A stretch of 64,000 nucleotides of DNA. Origin: Chloroflexota bacterium (lineage in GTDB: Bacteria; Chloroflexota; Anaerolineae; Caldilineales; Caldilineaceae). Made by a program: the position numbers and the translations under genes. The DNA lies in contig QEUW01000002.1 in the NCBI GenBank assembly GCA_003577005.1, positions 1 through 64,000 of the forward strand. The letters are read 5' to 3'. Positions 1 to 9,004 of the stretch are shown in pieces. Numbering within the stretch: position 1 is the stretch's first letter; the number at the start of each line of letters is the position of its first letter. The notes below the pieces were generated by a model. The model was not told where the DNA came from. It did not search any database and worked only from the letters and a program-made list of their open reading frames with translations.

Positions 1-2
1 AA

Positions 3-68
3 GCTGCCCGCGCCGACCTGGAGGAAGGTGATGAGCACCGGCTCACTGTTGCGACAGCTCGTGATTGA
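3..68 (+). CDS. Possible 3' end of an unknown gene cut by the window edge
   Basis: An open frame enters at base 3 and stops with TGA at 66-68, giving 21 residues. Its codons are rich in GCC, CGC, GAC, CTG and GAG, like genuine genes nearby, and it would converge on the ABC exporter. Nothing identifies a family. The other plus frames over the same bases are also short, so this is only a weak suggestion of a truncated gene. Confidence 0.25.
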   Translation, partial: AARADLEEGDEHRLTVATARD

Positions 69-184
69 TGCCAGCGTCTGCTGTGACGCTTTTCCTACTC
101 CAGATAGCGAGCCAGCTTCTCAAGTGACGACCGGGCGCCAGCCTCATTAACCCCTCTTTTTGTGGAATATCCAAGCCGCTCTTG

Positions 185-2026
185 TCAGACCGGGAGCAGA
201 TGGGTCGTATGGGCCGGCGCCTCCAGCCCGCCGTTGTCGGCGATGCGAAACTGCAAGCTGTACAGATGGGCATACAGGCCATTGCGCGCCATCAGTTCAT
301 CATGTGTGCCTTGCTCTACGATCTCGCCCCCGTCCAGTACAATGATCCGGTGGGCGATCTTGATTGTGCTGAGACGGTGGGCGATGATCACCGACGTGCG
401 CCCCTGCATCAGCCGGTTGAGCGCATCTTGTACTAGCTCTTCGGATTCGCTGTCGAGCGAGCTGGTGGCCTCATCCAGCAACAAGATGCGCGGGTCTTTC
501 AGAATGGCGCGCGCAATCGCCAGCCGCTGGCGCTGTCCGCCGCTCAGTTTCACCCCCCGTTCGCCGACAATCGTCTCATAGTCCTGTGGCGTCGCCAGGA
601 TAAACTCGTGGGCGTTGGCAGCCTGGGCCGCGGCGATGATCTCCGCCTCGCTGGCGTCGAGCCGGCCGTAGGCGATGTTCTCGCGGATCGTCCCGCCAAA
701 GAGGAGCGTCTCCTGCGGCACCAGGCCAATCTGCGCCCGCAGGCTCTGCTGGGTGACGGTACGCACGTCAATCCCGTCGATCAGCACTGCACCCTGGGTA
801 GGGTCGTAGAAGCGGGGGATCAGGTTGAACAGTGTGCTCTTGCCCGCCCCGCTTGGCCCGACCAGCGCCACGATTTCGCCGGGCTGGATTGCCAGAGACA
901 CCTCTTTGAGCACCGCCAGATTCGACTCATAGCCAAAGGAAATCGCATCGAACGTAATCGCGCCCCGGATAGGCGGTAACTCCTGGGCGTCGGGTGCATC
1001 TGCCACGGTGGGCCGGGTGTCGAGGATCTCGAAGACGCGCTGTACGCCGCCCAATGCCTCGCGAAATTGGCCGTACAGCCCAGAGAGCTGGCCCAGGCTG
1101 GCCGCAATGGTAATGGCGTAGATCAAGAAGCCGCTGATGGTGGAAAATTCCAGCCGGCCCTGGATCACCTCGCGTCCGCTGTACCACAGGATGGCGGCAA
1201 TCGCACTAAAACCGAGAAAGGCCATCAGCCCGCCAAAGGCCGAACGGAAGAGCGCCAGCCGCAGCGCCGCAGCCAATGTTTGTTCGAGGGCGGTGTTGTA
1301 GCGACTGACCTCGTATGCTTCACGGGCAAAGCTCTTGACCACGCGCATGCCCTGGAGCGCTTCCTCAGCCGCTACCGTGGTGCCGGCCAGAGCATCCTGG
1401 ACGGCTGTGCTAAAGCGCTGAAAATAGCGGCCAAACGTGACCGCAACGCCCACGATGACCAGCGCCAGGATCACCACAAAGCCGACCAGCCGGGGGTTGA
1501 GCAAAAAGACGATCACCACCGCGCCGATCAGCGAGAGCAGGTTGCTCAGCAAGGTGGCGATATTGTTGGTCAGCAACGAGCGTACCTGGGTGACATCGCT
1601 GGAGATGCGCGAGATGATCTCGCCGATGCGCCGATTGGCGTAGAAGTCCAGCGAGAGCGCCTGCAAATGGCGATAGAGCGTCGTGCGCAGGTCGAGGATG
1701 ATCCGCTCGCCGACAGAGTTCAAGGTGTAGTTTTGAAAGGAAGTAAAGGTTGCCTGCAAAAAGAAGATACCCACCAGCAGGAGGGCGAATCGATTGAGCT
1801 GGCTCTGGTCCTGCTGCTTGAGCACGGAATCGAGCAATTGTACAATCACCAGCGGGAACGACAACCCCAATAAGGTGGCAACGACGAGCGCCACAATCGC
1901 CAGCGCCATGCGCGCCCGGTATGGAGCAAGATAACTAAGGAGGCGCCGCCAGTTGATTGGTGTGTCGATTGGGGTCTCCGGCATCGCGCGCCGGCTGCGG
2001 GTGGGACCACGGCGAAAACTAAACAT
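185..2026 (-). CDS. ABC transporter, fused permease and ATPase (MsbA/lipid or multidrug exporter type)
   Basis: 613-residue half-transporter expected to dimerise in the cytoplasmic membrane and export a hydrophobic substrate. The N-terminal half (about residues 35-300) has the six hydrophobic segments of an ABC exporter membrane domain. The C-terminal nucleotide-binding domain shows Walker A GPSGAGKS near residue 395, the Q-loop VPQETLLF, signature LSGGQRQRLAIARAI, Walker B ILLLDEATSSLD and the switch histidine in IIAHRLS. The length is normal for the family. The start is the first ATG; a second ATG 14 codons later is also possible. It stands alone, so the substrate cannot be told. Family assignment is secure, substrate is not. 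Confidence 0.93.
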   Translation of the reverse strand: MFSFRRGPTRSRRAMPETPIDTPINWRRLLSYLAPYRARMALAIVALVVATLLGLSFPLVIVQLLDSVLKQQDQSQLNRFALLLVGIFFLQATFTSFQNYTLNSVGERIILDLRTTLYRHLQALSLDFYANRRIGEIISRISSDVTQVRSLLTNNIATLLSNLLSLIGAVVIVFLLNPRLVGFVVILALVIVGVAVTFGRYFQRFSTAVQDALAGTTVAAEEALQGMRVVKSFAREAYEVSRYNTALEQTLAAALRLALFRSAFGGLMAFLGFSAIAAILWYSGREVIQGRLEFSTISGFLIYAITIAASLGQLSGLYGQFREALGGVQRVFEILDTRPTVADAPDAQELPPIRGAITFDAISFGYESNLAVLKEVSLAIQPGEIVALVGPSGAGKSTLFNLIPRFYDPTQGAVLIDGIDVRTVTQQSLRAQIGLVPQETLLFGGTIRENIAYGRLDASEAEIIAAAQAANAHEFILATPQDYETIVGERGVKLSGGQRQRLAIARAILKDPRILLLDEATSSLDSESEELVQDALNRLMQGRTSVIIAHRLSTIKIAHRIIVLDGGEIVEQGTHDELMARNGLYAHLYSLQFRIADNGGLEAPAHTTHLLPV

Positions 2027-2210
2027 GCTGTTATTGATTTGCCATTATTGCATAAGCCGGTTGCACAAGCCGCAGTCGATAATGCTCCGCGACCTAGGCG
2101 GATCGTGCAGGTCTCCGCGGATCACACTCTAGAGCATCCGCAAGAATTAACCAAATCCGCTTGTGCGCCAACGACTGAGTTGCTCTGCCACCAAACTGTG
2201 GGTCTAATCG

Positions 2211-2241
2211 AAAAAGGGACACATGCGAATGCGTCCCTTTT
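2211..2241 (-). terminator. Intrinsic terminator downstream of the ThuA-like gene
   Basis: Inverted repeat AAAAGGGAC (2212-2220) with GTCCCTTTT (2233-2241), extended inward by further pairs. Read leftward it forms a hairpin ending in a U run, about 50 bases past the stop of the ThuA-like gene. The rest of the 2027-2293 gap holds no convincing gene. Confidence 0.75.
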
Positions 2242-2293
2242 CCGGTTGACCGATTACGACCGCCGGGTTGCAACTACACGGCCACTACTTCTT

Positions 2294-3028
2294 TTACAAT
2301 GACTCCAGCGGCACTTTGACATGGATAGCGCCGCCGTCGCTGTAGGCAAAGGCCGGCCCGTTGGACGGCGCAGCCCAGCGCACGCCGTTGGCGATAGCCC
2401 TTTGCACATCGGCGTTATAGTACGTAGGGTGCGTCTCGTGGCCGGGGCGGAAGTAGAAAATCTTGCCGCGCCCACGATGAAAGGTGCAGCCGCTGCGGAA
2501 GACCTCGCCGCCGGGGAACCAACTGATAAAGACCAGGTCATCCGGGTCAGGGATGTCGAAGTGCTCGCCGTACATCTCCTCTTCGGGAAGCTCGAAGTAG
2601 GGGCCAAAGCCGTCGGCAATGGGGTGCGCCGGGTCCACCACCCAGATGCGTTCGTGCTCGCCCGCTTCGCGCCAGCGCAGGCTGCACGTGGTGCCCATCA
2701 GCTTGCGAAAGATCTTCGAGTGGTGGCCCGAATGGAGCACGACCAACCCCATCCCCTCGAGTACGCGGCGATGGACCCGGTCGACGATCGCGTCTTCCAC
2801 CCGGCGGTGGGCCATGTGACCCCACCAGGTCAGCACATCGGTCTCTGCCAGCACTGCTTCCGTGAGGCCATGTTCGGGTTCATCCAGCGTGGCCGTGCGC
2901 ACGGAGGTGAAGCCATGTTTTTTGAGACCATCGGCAATGACCATGTGGATGCCGTCGGGGTAGACCTTTCTGATATTCTCATGGACTTTTTCGTGCTGGA
3001 ACTCATTCCAGACGGTGACACGGATCAT
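2294..3028 (-). CDS. ThuA-like protein (trehalose utilisation / glutamine-amidotransferase-like fold)
   Basis: 244 residues, full length for the ThuA family. Characteristic stretches are [13 protein letters not shown] at the start, [27 protein letters not shown] and [13 protein letters not shown] near the end. In rhizobia ThuA acts with ThuB in disaccharide catabolism; the precise reaction is not well defined, so the role here is inferred as sugar or sugar-derivative metabolism. The ATG at 3028 was chosen because family similarity starts there and GGAGG lies at 3044-3048, slightly far away. The gene is divergent from the ROK regulator, a common sign that the regulator controls it. A terminator follows. 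Confidence 0.88.
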   Translation of the reverse strand: MIRVTVWNEFQHEKVHENIRKVYPDGIHMVIADGLKKHGFTSVRTATLDEPEHGLTEAVLAETDVLTWWGHMAHRRVEDAIVDRVHRRVLEGMGLVVLHSGHHSKIFRKLMGTTCSLRWREAGEHERIWVVDPAHPIADGFGPYFELPEEEMYGEHFDIPDPDDLVFISWFPGGEVFRSGCTFHRGRGKIFYFRPGHETHPTYYNADVQRAIANGVRWAAPSNGPAFAYSDGGAIHVKVPLESL

Positions 3029-3126
3029 GGACACGATTTTTTGCCTCCAGATTGAGAGAGTTAGAAAAAAAATTGGTTTGCTGATCGTAACGTAGAATGT
3101 GCTGGCGCGCAAACGATTAACTGCCG

Positions 3127-3155
3127 TTGACAGATCCATCAAATCTTCATATACT
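3127..3155 (+). promoter_or_regulatory. Sigma-70 type promoter for the ROK regulator
   Basis: TTGACA at 3127-3132 and TATACT at 3150-3155 are separated by 17 bases. It lies in the divergent gap between the ThuA-like gene and the ROK gene, pointing to the latter. Confidence 0.7.
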
Positions 3156-3257
3156 TCAGCAGGTCTGCGCCTGCCTTGACATAATCCCTTGGTGTTACTT
3201 TCTCCATATATCCTGCAAATCCCTGATAAACCTGCATCGGGTAGATCGGAAGGTCGC

Positions 3258-4472
3258 TTGAACGGAAAAATTGGTCAGCCGGAACTGCTCAAAGAGATCA
3301 ACCGGAGTCGGGCTTTTGAAATTCTAAAAAGTACACGCATCCTCTCGCGGCCAGAACTGGCGCAGCAAACAGGATTGAGCCGTGCAACCATCGCCCTGTT
3401 GATGGAGGATCTCCTGCGGGTGGGTGTGGCGCAATATGTAGGGTTGGGCGACTCGACCGGTGGACGCCCGCCCGCACTCCTCGAGTTCAACCCTGCCGCG
3501 GCCTATGCATTGGGCGCGGCAATGCGCGACCACGAGTGGCGCATTGTCGTCACCGACCTCGATGCGTCGGTGCTCCACCGGCTCGACGTTGCCATCAGCG
3601 GGCACAGCCCGGAAGCTGCCGTTGCCGCGCTGGAAACCGGTGTCCAGACGATCCTGGCTCAGGTGGACGAGGCCAAAGTGCTGCCGGCGATCGGATTGGG
3701 CACCCCTGGCCTGGTCGATATGCGCACGGGTGTGATCAAAACTGCGGTCGATGTGGGCTGGTTCGACGTGCCCATCCGCGACCTGGTGGAGGCTGCCCTC
3801 AAACGGTCGGCCTTTGTCGCCAATCGTAGCAGAGTGGGCGCCCTGGCCGAATTCTGGTATGGGGCTTCGCAGGGACTCAACGAAATTATCTATATCTCAA
3901 TCGGCACGGGGGTGTCGGCCGGGATCGTCCACGCTGGAGAGCTTTACATGGGGGTGAACTCCAGTGCGGGCGAACTCGGCCATATCACGATTCTGCCCGA
4001 TGGGCCTCTCTGTCGCTGTGGAAACCGGGGCTGCCTCCAGCAACTCATCTCCGAGCCGGCGATTGCGGATCGCGCCCGGGCGCGGCTGCGCGAGGGAGAG
4101 CAAACGCTGCTCTGGGAACTGGCGGGCAATCACCCAGAGCGGATCACCGCCGAGATGGTCTTTGCCGCAGCAGAGCAAGGCGACCCACTCTCCGCAGCCA
4201 TCGTTGCGGAGACGGCTTCCTATCTTGGCATTGCCATTGCCAATTTGATCAACCTCTTCAACCCACAACTGATCGTGTTGGGCGGGCCGGTCGGCCAGAT
4301 GAGTCACAACATGCTGCCGGCTCTACTGGATGAAGTGCGCAGACGGGCGCTCTCCTATCCGCTCTCGGTGGCGCAGATCGTCCCCAGCGCCCTCGGCGCC
4401 GATGCCAATGCGATTGGCGCTGCGGCACTCGTCCTGCGCCGGGCGAGCGAAATGATCTTCGCCGAACGCTAG
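3258..4472 (+). CDS. ROK family transcriptional regulator / sugar kinase-like protein
   Basis: 404 residues from the chosen start. An N-terminal winged helix-turn-helix ([18 protein letters not shown]) precedes a ROK domain with the phosphate-binding stretch [12 protein letters not shown] and the zinc motif [19 protein letters not shown] (His plus three Cys). Such proteins repress sugar genes and release DNA on binding a sugar. No in-frame ATG occurs before the HTH, so initiation is at a non-ATG codon. TTG at 3258 is preceded by GGAAGG at 3248-3253; the frame is open back to TTG at 3189. The divergent ThuA-like gene and the downstream MFS gene are likely targets. Confidence 0.9.
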   Translation: MNGKIGQPELLKEINRSRAFEILKSTRILSRPELAQQTGLSRATIALLMEDLLRVGVAQYVGLGDSTGGRPPALLEFNPAAAYALGAAMRDHEWRIVVTDLDASVLHRLDVAISGHSPEAAVAALETGVQTILAQVDEAKVLPAIGLGTPGLVDMRTGVIKTAVDVGWFDVPIRDLVEAALKRSAFVANRSRVGALAEFWYGASQGLNEIIYISIGTGVSAGIVHAGELYMGVNSSAGELGHITILPDGPLCRCGNRGCLQQLISEPAIADRARARLREGEQTLLWELAGNHPERITAEMVFAAAEQGDPLSAAIVAETASYLGIAIANLINLFNPQLIVLGGPVGQMSHNMLPALLDEVRRRALSYPLSVAQIVPSALGADANAIGAAALVLRRASEMIFAER

Positions 4473-4560
4473 CCACAGATTTGTGCTCCACAAAATTGCT
4501 TCTTTGCCCTCGTCGGTGTAGATTGCACTGCGCACCGTGCAATTGCTACCCGGTGAGTGT

Positions 4561-6801
4561 ATGAGCAACGAACCGACCGTCGCCGAGAAACTGCGTGGCC
4601 TGCCCTGGAGCATCGGTCTCAACGCAGCCAATACGGTCTTTACTCAGTTCACCTTTTTTGGCGCGGCCTTTGTCCTGTTCCTCGACCGGCTGGGCCTGAG
4701 CAAATCGGACATCGGCTTTATCCTCTCGCTCATTCCGTTCTCTGGGTTGATCGCACCCCTGGTCGCGCCGTGGACTGCCCGTTTTGGTTATAAGCGCACC
4801 TTCTTGCTCTTTTTTCTCATCCGCAAGCTGATGGCGTTGCCGCTGCTGTTGACGCCATGGGTGATCCGCCAGTACGGCGCTGTTGCGGCGTTGGCCTTTG
4901 TGGGGGGTGTCGTGGCACTTTTTGCCCTGGCGCGCTCGGTGGAAGAGACAGCCTATTACCCCTGGAATCAAGAGTTTGTGCCGGCGACGGTGCGTGGGAA
5001 GTACTCGGCTATGAGCAACATCTTCACTGCGCTCGTCGGTGTACTTTCCGTCTCGGTGGCGGGGTTGGTCATCGAGCGGTCAACCGGGCTGGCCGGTTTT
5101 ATGACTCTCATTGCAGTTGGTGTTCTCTTTGGGCTGCTCTCGGTCTGGTGTGGGCTCTTCATTCCCGGCGGCGCGCCGTCGGGGGCCGCGCTTGCGCCGC
5201 GGCCACAGCGCGACGTGGGCGCTGCTCTGCATGATCCCAACTTTCTGCGCTATCTGGCCGGTCTGGCGTTCATCACGTTGGGTGTGACGCCGATTGCCTC
5301 CTTTCTCCCGCTCTACCTGGGTGACCAGGTGGGGTTGAGCGAAGGCCAGGTCGTGTTGGTGCAGAATGGTACGCTCATCGGCGCGCTGGCCTCCAGCTAT
5401 CTTTGGGGTTGGACGACCGACCGCTACGGCAGCCGCCCGGTCATGCTCATTGGCGTTATTTTGCTGATGAGCATGCCACTGCTCTGGTGGGGAATGCCAC
5501 GCCACGCCGGGCTGAGCCTGGTTATTGCGCTGGCCATCGCCTTTTGCCAGGGGCTAGCAAACCTGGGCTGGGGCATCGGCGCCACCAAGCTGCTCTTTGT
5601 GACGGTGGTGCCCACCGACAAGAAGATGGATTATCTGGCGCTCTGGTTTGCCTGGGCTGGGATCACCGCCGGCTTTAGCCAGCTGGTCGGCGGCTGGTTG
5701 CTGGACTGGGCCAGTGCGCTCGATACCCAACTTTGGGGCCTGCCACTTGACCCCTATTCACCCCTCTTTCTCGTCGGCATCCTGGCGCCGCTGCTGAGCC
5801 TCTGGCTGCTCAGCCCGATCCGCGATGAGAGCCGGGTTGGGGTGGGGCAGTTTGCCGGTATCTTTTTGCGCGGCAACCCGGTTTTAGCCATGACTTCGCT
5901 TATCCGCTATCACATGGCGCGCGACGAACACGCCGCAGTCAAAACCACGGCGCGTCTGGGGCAGGCCAACAGCCCGCTCGCCGTCGAGGAACTGCTGGAA
6001 GCGCTGGCCGACCCTCGTTTCAACGTGCGCTTTGAGGCGATCCTGGCGATTGCCCGGATGAAACCGCACCCGCGCCTCATCGCAGCATTGGGCGAGATTT
6101 TGGCCGGCAACAACCCGTCGCTCAGCGTAATCGCGGCCTGGGCGCTGGGGCGGATCGGCGATGAAGATGCGCTCGAGCCGCTGCGTCATGGTCTCGATGC
6201 GCGCTACCGCTCGATCCAGGCGCACAGCGCCCGGTCGCTGGGCGTGCTGCGGGATATTCGCGTGATCCCGCGCTTGACCAAGCGGCTGCGCAGCGAGCCA
6301 GATGAAGGGCTGCGCGTTGCGTATGCGTCGGCCCTGGGCAACCTGCGCGCCGGCAGCGCAGCGCCTGCTGTCCTCGAACTGCTAGCCGCAAGCGATGACG
6401 AGGCGACCAGGATGGAACTGGCGCTGGCGTTGGCGCGCATGATGGAACGCGAACACGAATTTATCCGGCTCTGGCGCAGCCTGCGCACTTCCTCTGGAAC
6501 GGTGGCTGCACAGGTAGTGACGGCGCTCCGCAAACGCCTGGTCCGCTCCTCAGCCGCGGATGAACTGTTGGCGCTGCTCGACCTTTGCGCCGATACCCTG
6601 GCTCACAACGATTTTGCTGACGGAGCCAAACTGCTGGCGCAAGTTATCGACCGAATGCCGCTCTCCGCAAGGGCAGATGCTCGCGCCCTGATCATACGAG
6701 AGTGTGGTCGCCAACTTGCCGTACATGGGGTCGCCCGCCCCGAGTATCTGCTCCTGGCGCTGAGTGGCCTGGGGGTAGCCAACGAGAATGCGTCACGCTG
6801 A
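4561..6801 (+). CDS. MFS transporter with C-terminal HEAT-like repeat domain
   Basis: 746 residues. The first roughly 420 form a 12-helix major facilitator transporter, with the loop-2/3 signature-like stretch ARFGYKRTFLLF and the mid-protein repeat TTDRYGSRPVML. The remaining roughly 300 residues are soluble and made of alpha-hairpin repeats (for example LADPRFNVRFEAILAIARM and ALGNLRAGSAAPAVLELL), typical of HEAT/PBS-lyase repeats. The repeat domain probably sits in the cytoplasm and binds a partner. The chosen ATG follows GGTGAG; an ATG eight codons earlier is also in frame. It follows the ROK gene in the same direction, so sugar transport is possible but not shown. Confidence 0.85.
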   Translation: MSNEPTVAEKLRGLPWSIGLNAANTVFTQFTFFGAAFVLFLDRLGLSKSDIGFILSLIPFSGLIAPLVAPWTARFGYKRTFLLFFLIRKLMALPLLLTPWVIRQYGAVAALAFVGGVVALFALARSVEETAYYPWNQEFVPATVRGKYSAMSNIFTALVGVLSVSVAGLVIERSTGLAGFMTLIAVGVLFGLLSVWCGLFIPGGAPSGAALAPRPQRDVGAALHDPNFLRYLAGLAFITLGVTPIASFLPLYLGDQVGLSEGQVVLVQNGTLIGALASSYLWGWTTDRYGSRPVMLIGVILLMSMPLLWWGMPRHAGLSLVIALAIAFCQGLANLGWGIGATKLLFVTVVPTDKKMDYLALWFAWAGITAGFSQLVGGWLLDWASALDTQLWGLPLDPYSPLFLVGILAPLLSLWLLSPIRDESRVGVGQFAGIFLRGNPVLAMTSLIRYHMARDEHAAVKTTARLGQANSPLAVEELLEALADPRFNVRFEAILAIARMKPHPRLIAALGEILAGNNPSLSVIAAWALGRIGDEDALEPLRHGLDARYRSIQAHSARSLGVLRDIRVIPRLTKRLRSEPDEGLRVAYASALGNLRAGSAAPAVLELLAASDDEATRMELALALARMMEREHEFIRLWRSLRTSSGTVAAQVVTALRKRLVRSSAADELLALLDLCADTLAHNDFADGAKLLAQVIDRMPLSARADARALIIRECGRQLAVHGVARPEYLLLALSGLGVANENASR

Positions 6802-6848
6802 ACGTGCAACCGTGCATCCCGCTAGCAGCCGGACGGCCTCATCAATTT

Positions 6849-6877
6849 TTGGAGATGTAAGTTACTCTTGCTATAAT
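6849..6877 (+). promoter_or_regulatory. Extended -10 promoter for secG
   Basis: TTGGAG at 6849-6854, 17-base spacer, TATAAT at 6872-6877 preceded by TGC (extended -10). It lies 40 bases before the secG start. Confidence 0.75.
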
Positions 6878-6916
6878 CGGACTGTTTGTCGTGGGACAGG
6901 TACAAGGAGCCACATC

Positions 6917-7141
6917 ATGAGCTTTGTCGATTTTCTGATGATCGCCACCATGATCATTGCCCTGGCGTTGACCGGCGTCATCATGATTCAGGGCCAGACC
7001 GATGCCGGGTTGGGCAGCGTCTTTAGTGGCGCCGACATCTACCGTACTCGGCGCGGGATGGAGCGTACGCTCTTCAACCTTACGTTTCTACTGGCCGGGA
7101 TCTTCTTTCTGCTGTGCCTGATTACGGTGGCGTTTGAGTAG
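6917..7141 (+). CDS. secG: Preprotein translocase subunit SecG
   Basis: 74-residue protein with two hydrophobic helices separated by a short loop. It has the family features LTGVIMIQGQTDAGLGSVFSG in the first helix and loop, and a second helix ending at the C-terminus. SecG stimulates protein export as part of SecYEG in the cytoplasmic membrane. AAGGAG at 6904-6909 sits at ideal distance from the ATG, and a strong promoter is just upstream. The frame is open further upstream, but that part overlaps the MFS gene end and has no SecG similarity. Confidence 0.93.
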   Translation: MSFVDFLMIATMIIALALTGVIMIQGQTDAGLGSVFSGADIYRTRRGMERTLFNLTFLLAGIFFLLCLITVAFE

Positions 7142-7174
7142 CAGTCGCTGCTGGGCAGTGCTTTGCGCTTAGCC

Positions 7175-8923
7175 ATGCATAGTCGATCTTCTTACGCCGG
7201 CCGCTCGTTGACACAGGAATCGCCTGCTGTGGCCATTGGGCGGCACTTGCGTTGGCAAATCGTGCTGGCGTTGCTAGGTATTTTTCTCCTTGCTTCGTTG
7301 CTTGGGTACTCCACTTACAGTGTAACCACTGTCCTTGTGCCGGCGCACGGTGGGGTTTTTCGCGAGGGCGTGGCAGGCAATCCACGCTTTCTCAACCCAC
7401 TCCTCTGCGAAGCCAACGCCGTTGACCAGGATCTGTGCACGTTGCTTTACCGGGGCCTGACCAAGATCAACAAACAGGGCCGCGTCGTGCCCGACCTGGC
7501 ACAGGATTGGACCATCACCGAAGACAAAATCTACACTTTCCGCCTGCGTGACGACCAATTCTGGCATGACGGCCAGCGTATCACAGCCGACGATGTGCTC
7601 TTTACCGTCGGCATTTTGCAGGACCCCAACGTTATCGGCTTGCCTGACCTGACGGTGCTTTGGCGTGCCATTACAGTGGAGAAGCTCGACGAATTTACTG
7701 TGCGTTTTACGTTGAGCGAGCCCTATACCCCTTTTCTCGATTATACCGCTATTGGGCTGTTGCCGCGACACGTCTATGGGGGCGTTCCGGCGGTTGAGTT
7801 GGCGTCGAGTGCGCTCAACACCAACCCCGTGGGCGCCGGCCCGTTCGCCGTAGAACGGATCGCCGCTGACCATATCCGTCTCAAGCCCCACCCGTTCTAC
7901 AGCGGGCCAACACCCTATATTGCGGGGCTCGAATTTCGCTTCTATCCTGACCATTCCAGCCTTTTGGCCGGTTTTATCGCCGATGAGATCGATGGGGTCA
8001 GCACCATATTGCCGGCAGATATTCCCCTGGCCGAGCGGCGTAGCGACCTCCAATTGCTCTCGACTGTCCAGGCAGCCTACTCGAGCGTCGTCTTTAATCT
8101 CAATAGCGCCAACACCCCGTTCTTCCAGGATAAGCTGGTGCGCCAGGCGCTTTATTACGCCATCGACCGCACCAAGCTAGTCGAAGAGACGCTGGCCGGC
8201 CAGGGGATCGTGGCGCATGGTCCCTTTTTGCCTGAAAACTGGGCCTACAACCCAGAGGCGCGCCAGTACAATTACAACGTCATCCAGGCTGCACAACTGC
8301 TGGATGCGGCCGGCTGGTCGGACAGCAACGGTGATGGGATACGCGACAAGGAAGGGCGCCCGCTGCAGTTCCTCCTCCACAGCAACGATGACCTCCTCCA
8401 ACAAGCGCTGGTCGAGCGGCTGGCTGCCGACTGGCAACGGGTGGGCGTACGCGCTGTCCCCACGCCGGTTACCTTCGCCGGTCTGGTCAACGATCTATTG
8501 GTGCCGCGCAAGTTCGACGCTGCATTGGTCACCTGGGAAACACCCGGCGACCCAGACCCTTATCCGCTCTGGCACAGCTCGCAGGCGGTAGGTGGCGGCG
8601 CCAACTACGCCGGCTGGCACCATGAAGAGGCGGATGAGATTATGGAAAAGGCGCGCGCCATCACCAACGAAGAGGAACGCAAACGTCTCTACTGGCGCTT
8701 CCAGGAGATCTTCGCCGATGAAGCACCAGCGCTCGTGCTCTTTTACCCGGTTTATACCTACGGGGTGAGCACGCGCGTACAGAACGTGCAGATCGGCTCG
8801 GTCAACAGCCCATCGGAACGCTTTATCGATTTTACCGATTGGTACATCGTCACCCGGCGCGTGCCGGCCAACCAAGTGCCAACCGCGGTGCCGCCCACAC
8901 CGCCCGCTTCACTGGGGCAGTAA
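7175..8923 (+). CDS. Extracellular solute-binding protein, family 5 (peptide/nickel type), membrane anchored
   Basis: 582 residues. After a single hydrophobic segment (about residues 25-50) the protein matches family 5 binding proteins: NPLLCEANAVDQDLCTLLYRG, TFRLRDDQFWHDGQRITADD and RQALYYAIDRTKLVE are typical. There is no lipobox cysteine, so it is probably held by the uncleaved helix rather than by lipid. It captures oligopeptides or a similar ligand for an ABC importer, but no permease adjoins it; it follows secG by 33 bases. The ATG at 7175 was preferred over an in-frame TTG at 7163. Confidence 0.88.
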   Translation: MHSRSSYAGRSLTQESPAVAIGRHLRWQIVLALLGIFLLASLLGYSTYSVTTVLVPAHGGVFREGVAGNPRFLNPLLCEANAVDQDLCTLLYRGLTKINKQGRVVPDLAQDWTITEDKIYTFRLRDDQFWHDGQRITADDVLFTVGILQDPNVIGLPDLTVLWRAITVEKLDEFTVRFTLSEPYTPFLDYTAIGLLPRHVYGGVPAVELASSALNTNPVGAGPFAVERIAADHIRLKPHPFYSGPTPYIAGLEFRFYPDHSSLLAGFIADEIDGVSTILPADIPLAERRSDLQLLSTVQAAYSSVVFNLNSANTPFFQDKLVRQALYYAIDRTKLVEETLAGQGIVAHGPFLPENWAYNPEARQYNYNVIQAAQLLDAAGWSDSNGDGIRDKEGRPLQFLLHSNDDLLQQALVERLAADWQRVGVRAVPTPVTFAGLVNDLLVPRKFDAALVTWETPGDPDPYPLWHSSQAVGGGANYAGWHHEEADEIMEKARAITNEEERKRLYWRFQEIFADEAPALVLFYPVYTYGVSTRVQNVQIGSVNSPSERFIDFTDWYIVTRRVPANQVPTAVPPTPPASLGQ

Positions 8924-9004
8924 TTTCCACCCGCAAATGCTTCTGTTCGCACGCCTACATACGAACACCTTGAATGAAGCTTCGTAGTCCCAATTTATAG
9001 ACGG

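Noticed and set aside
43..282. 79-codon minus-strand frame at the window start
   Set aside because: Overlaps the end of the ABC exporter in another frame; Arg/Pro/Ser-rich shadow composition.
1067..1873. 268-codon plus-strand frame opposite the ABC exporter
   Set aside because: Lies wholly within a clear ABC exporter on the other strand; composition is that of an antisense shadow.
2039..2302. 87-codon plus-strand frame between ABC exporter and ThuA-like gene
   Set aside because: Runs through the terminator hairpin and into the ThuA-like gene end; no similarity.
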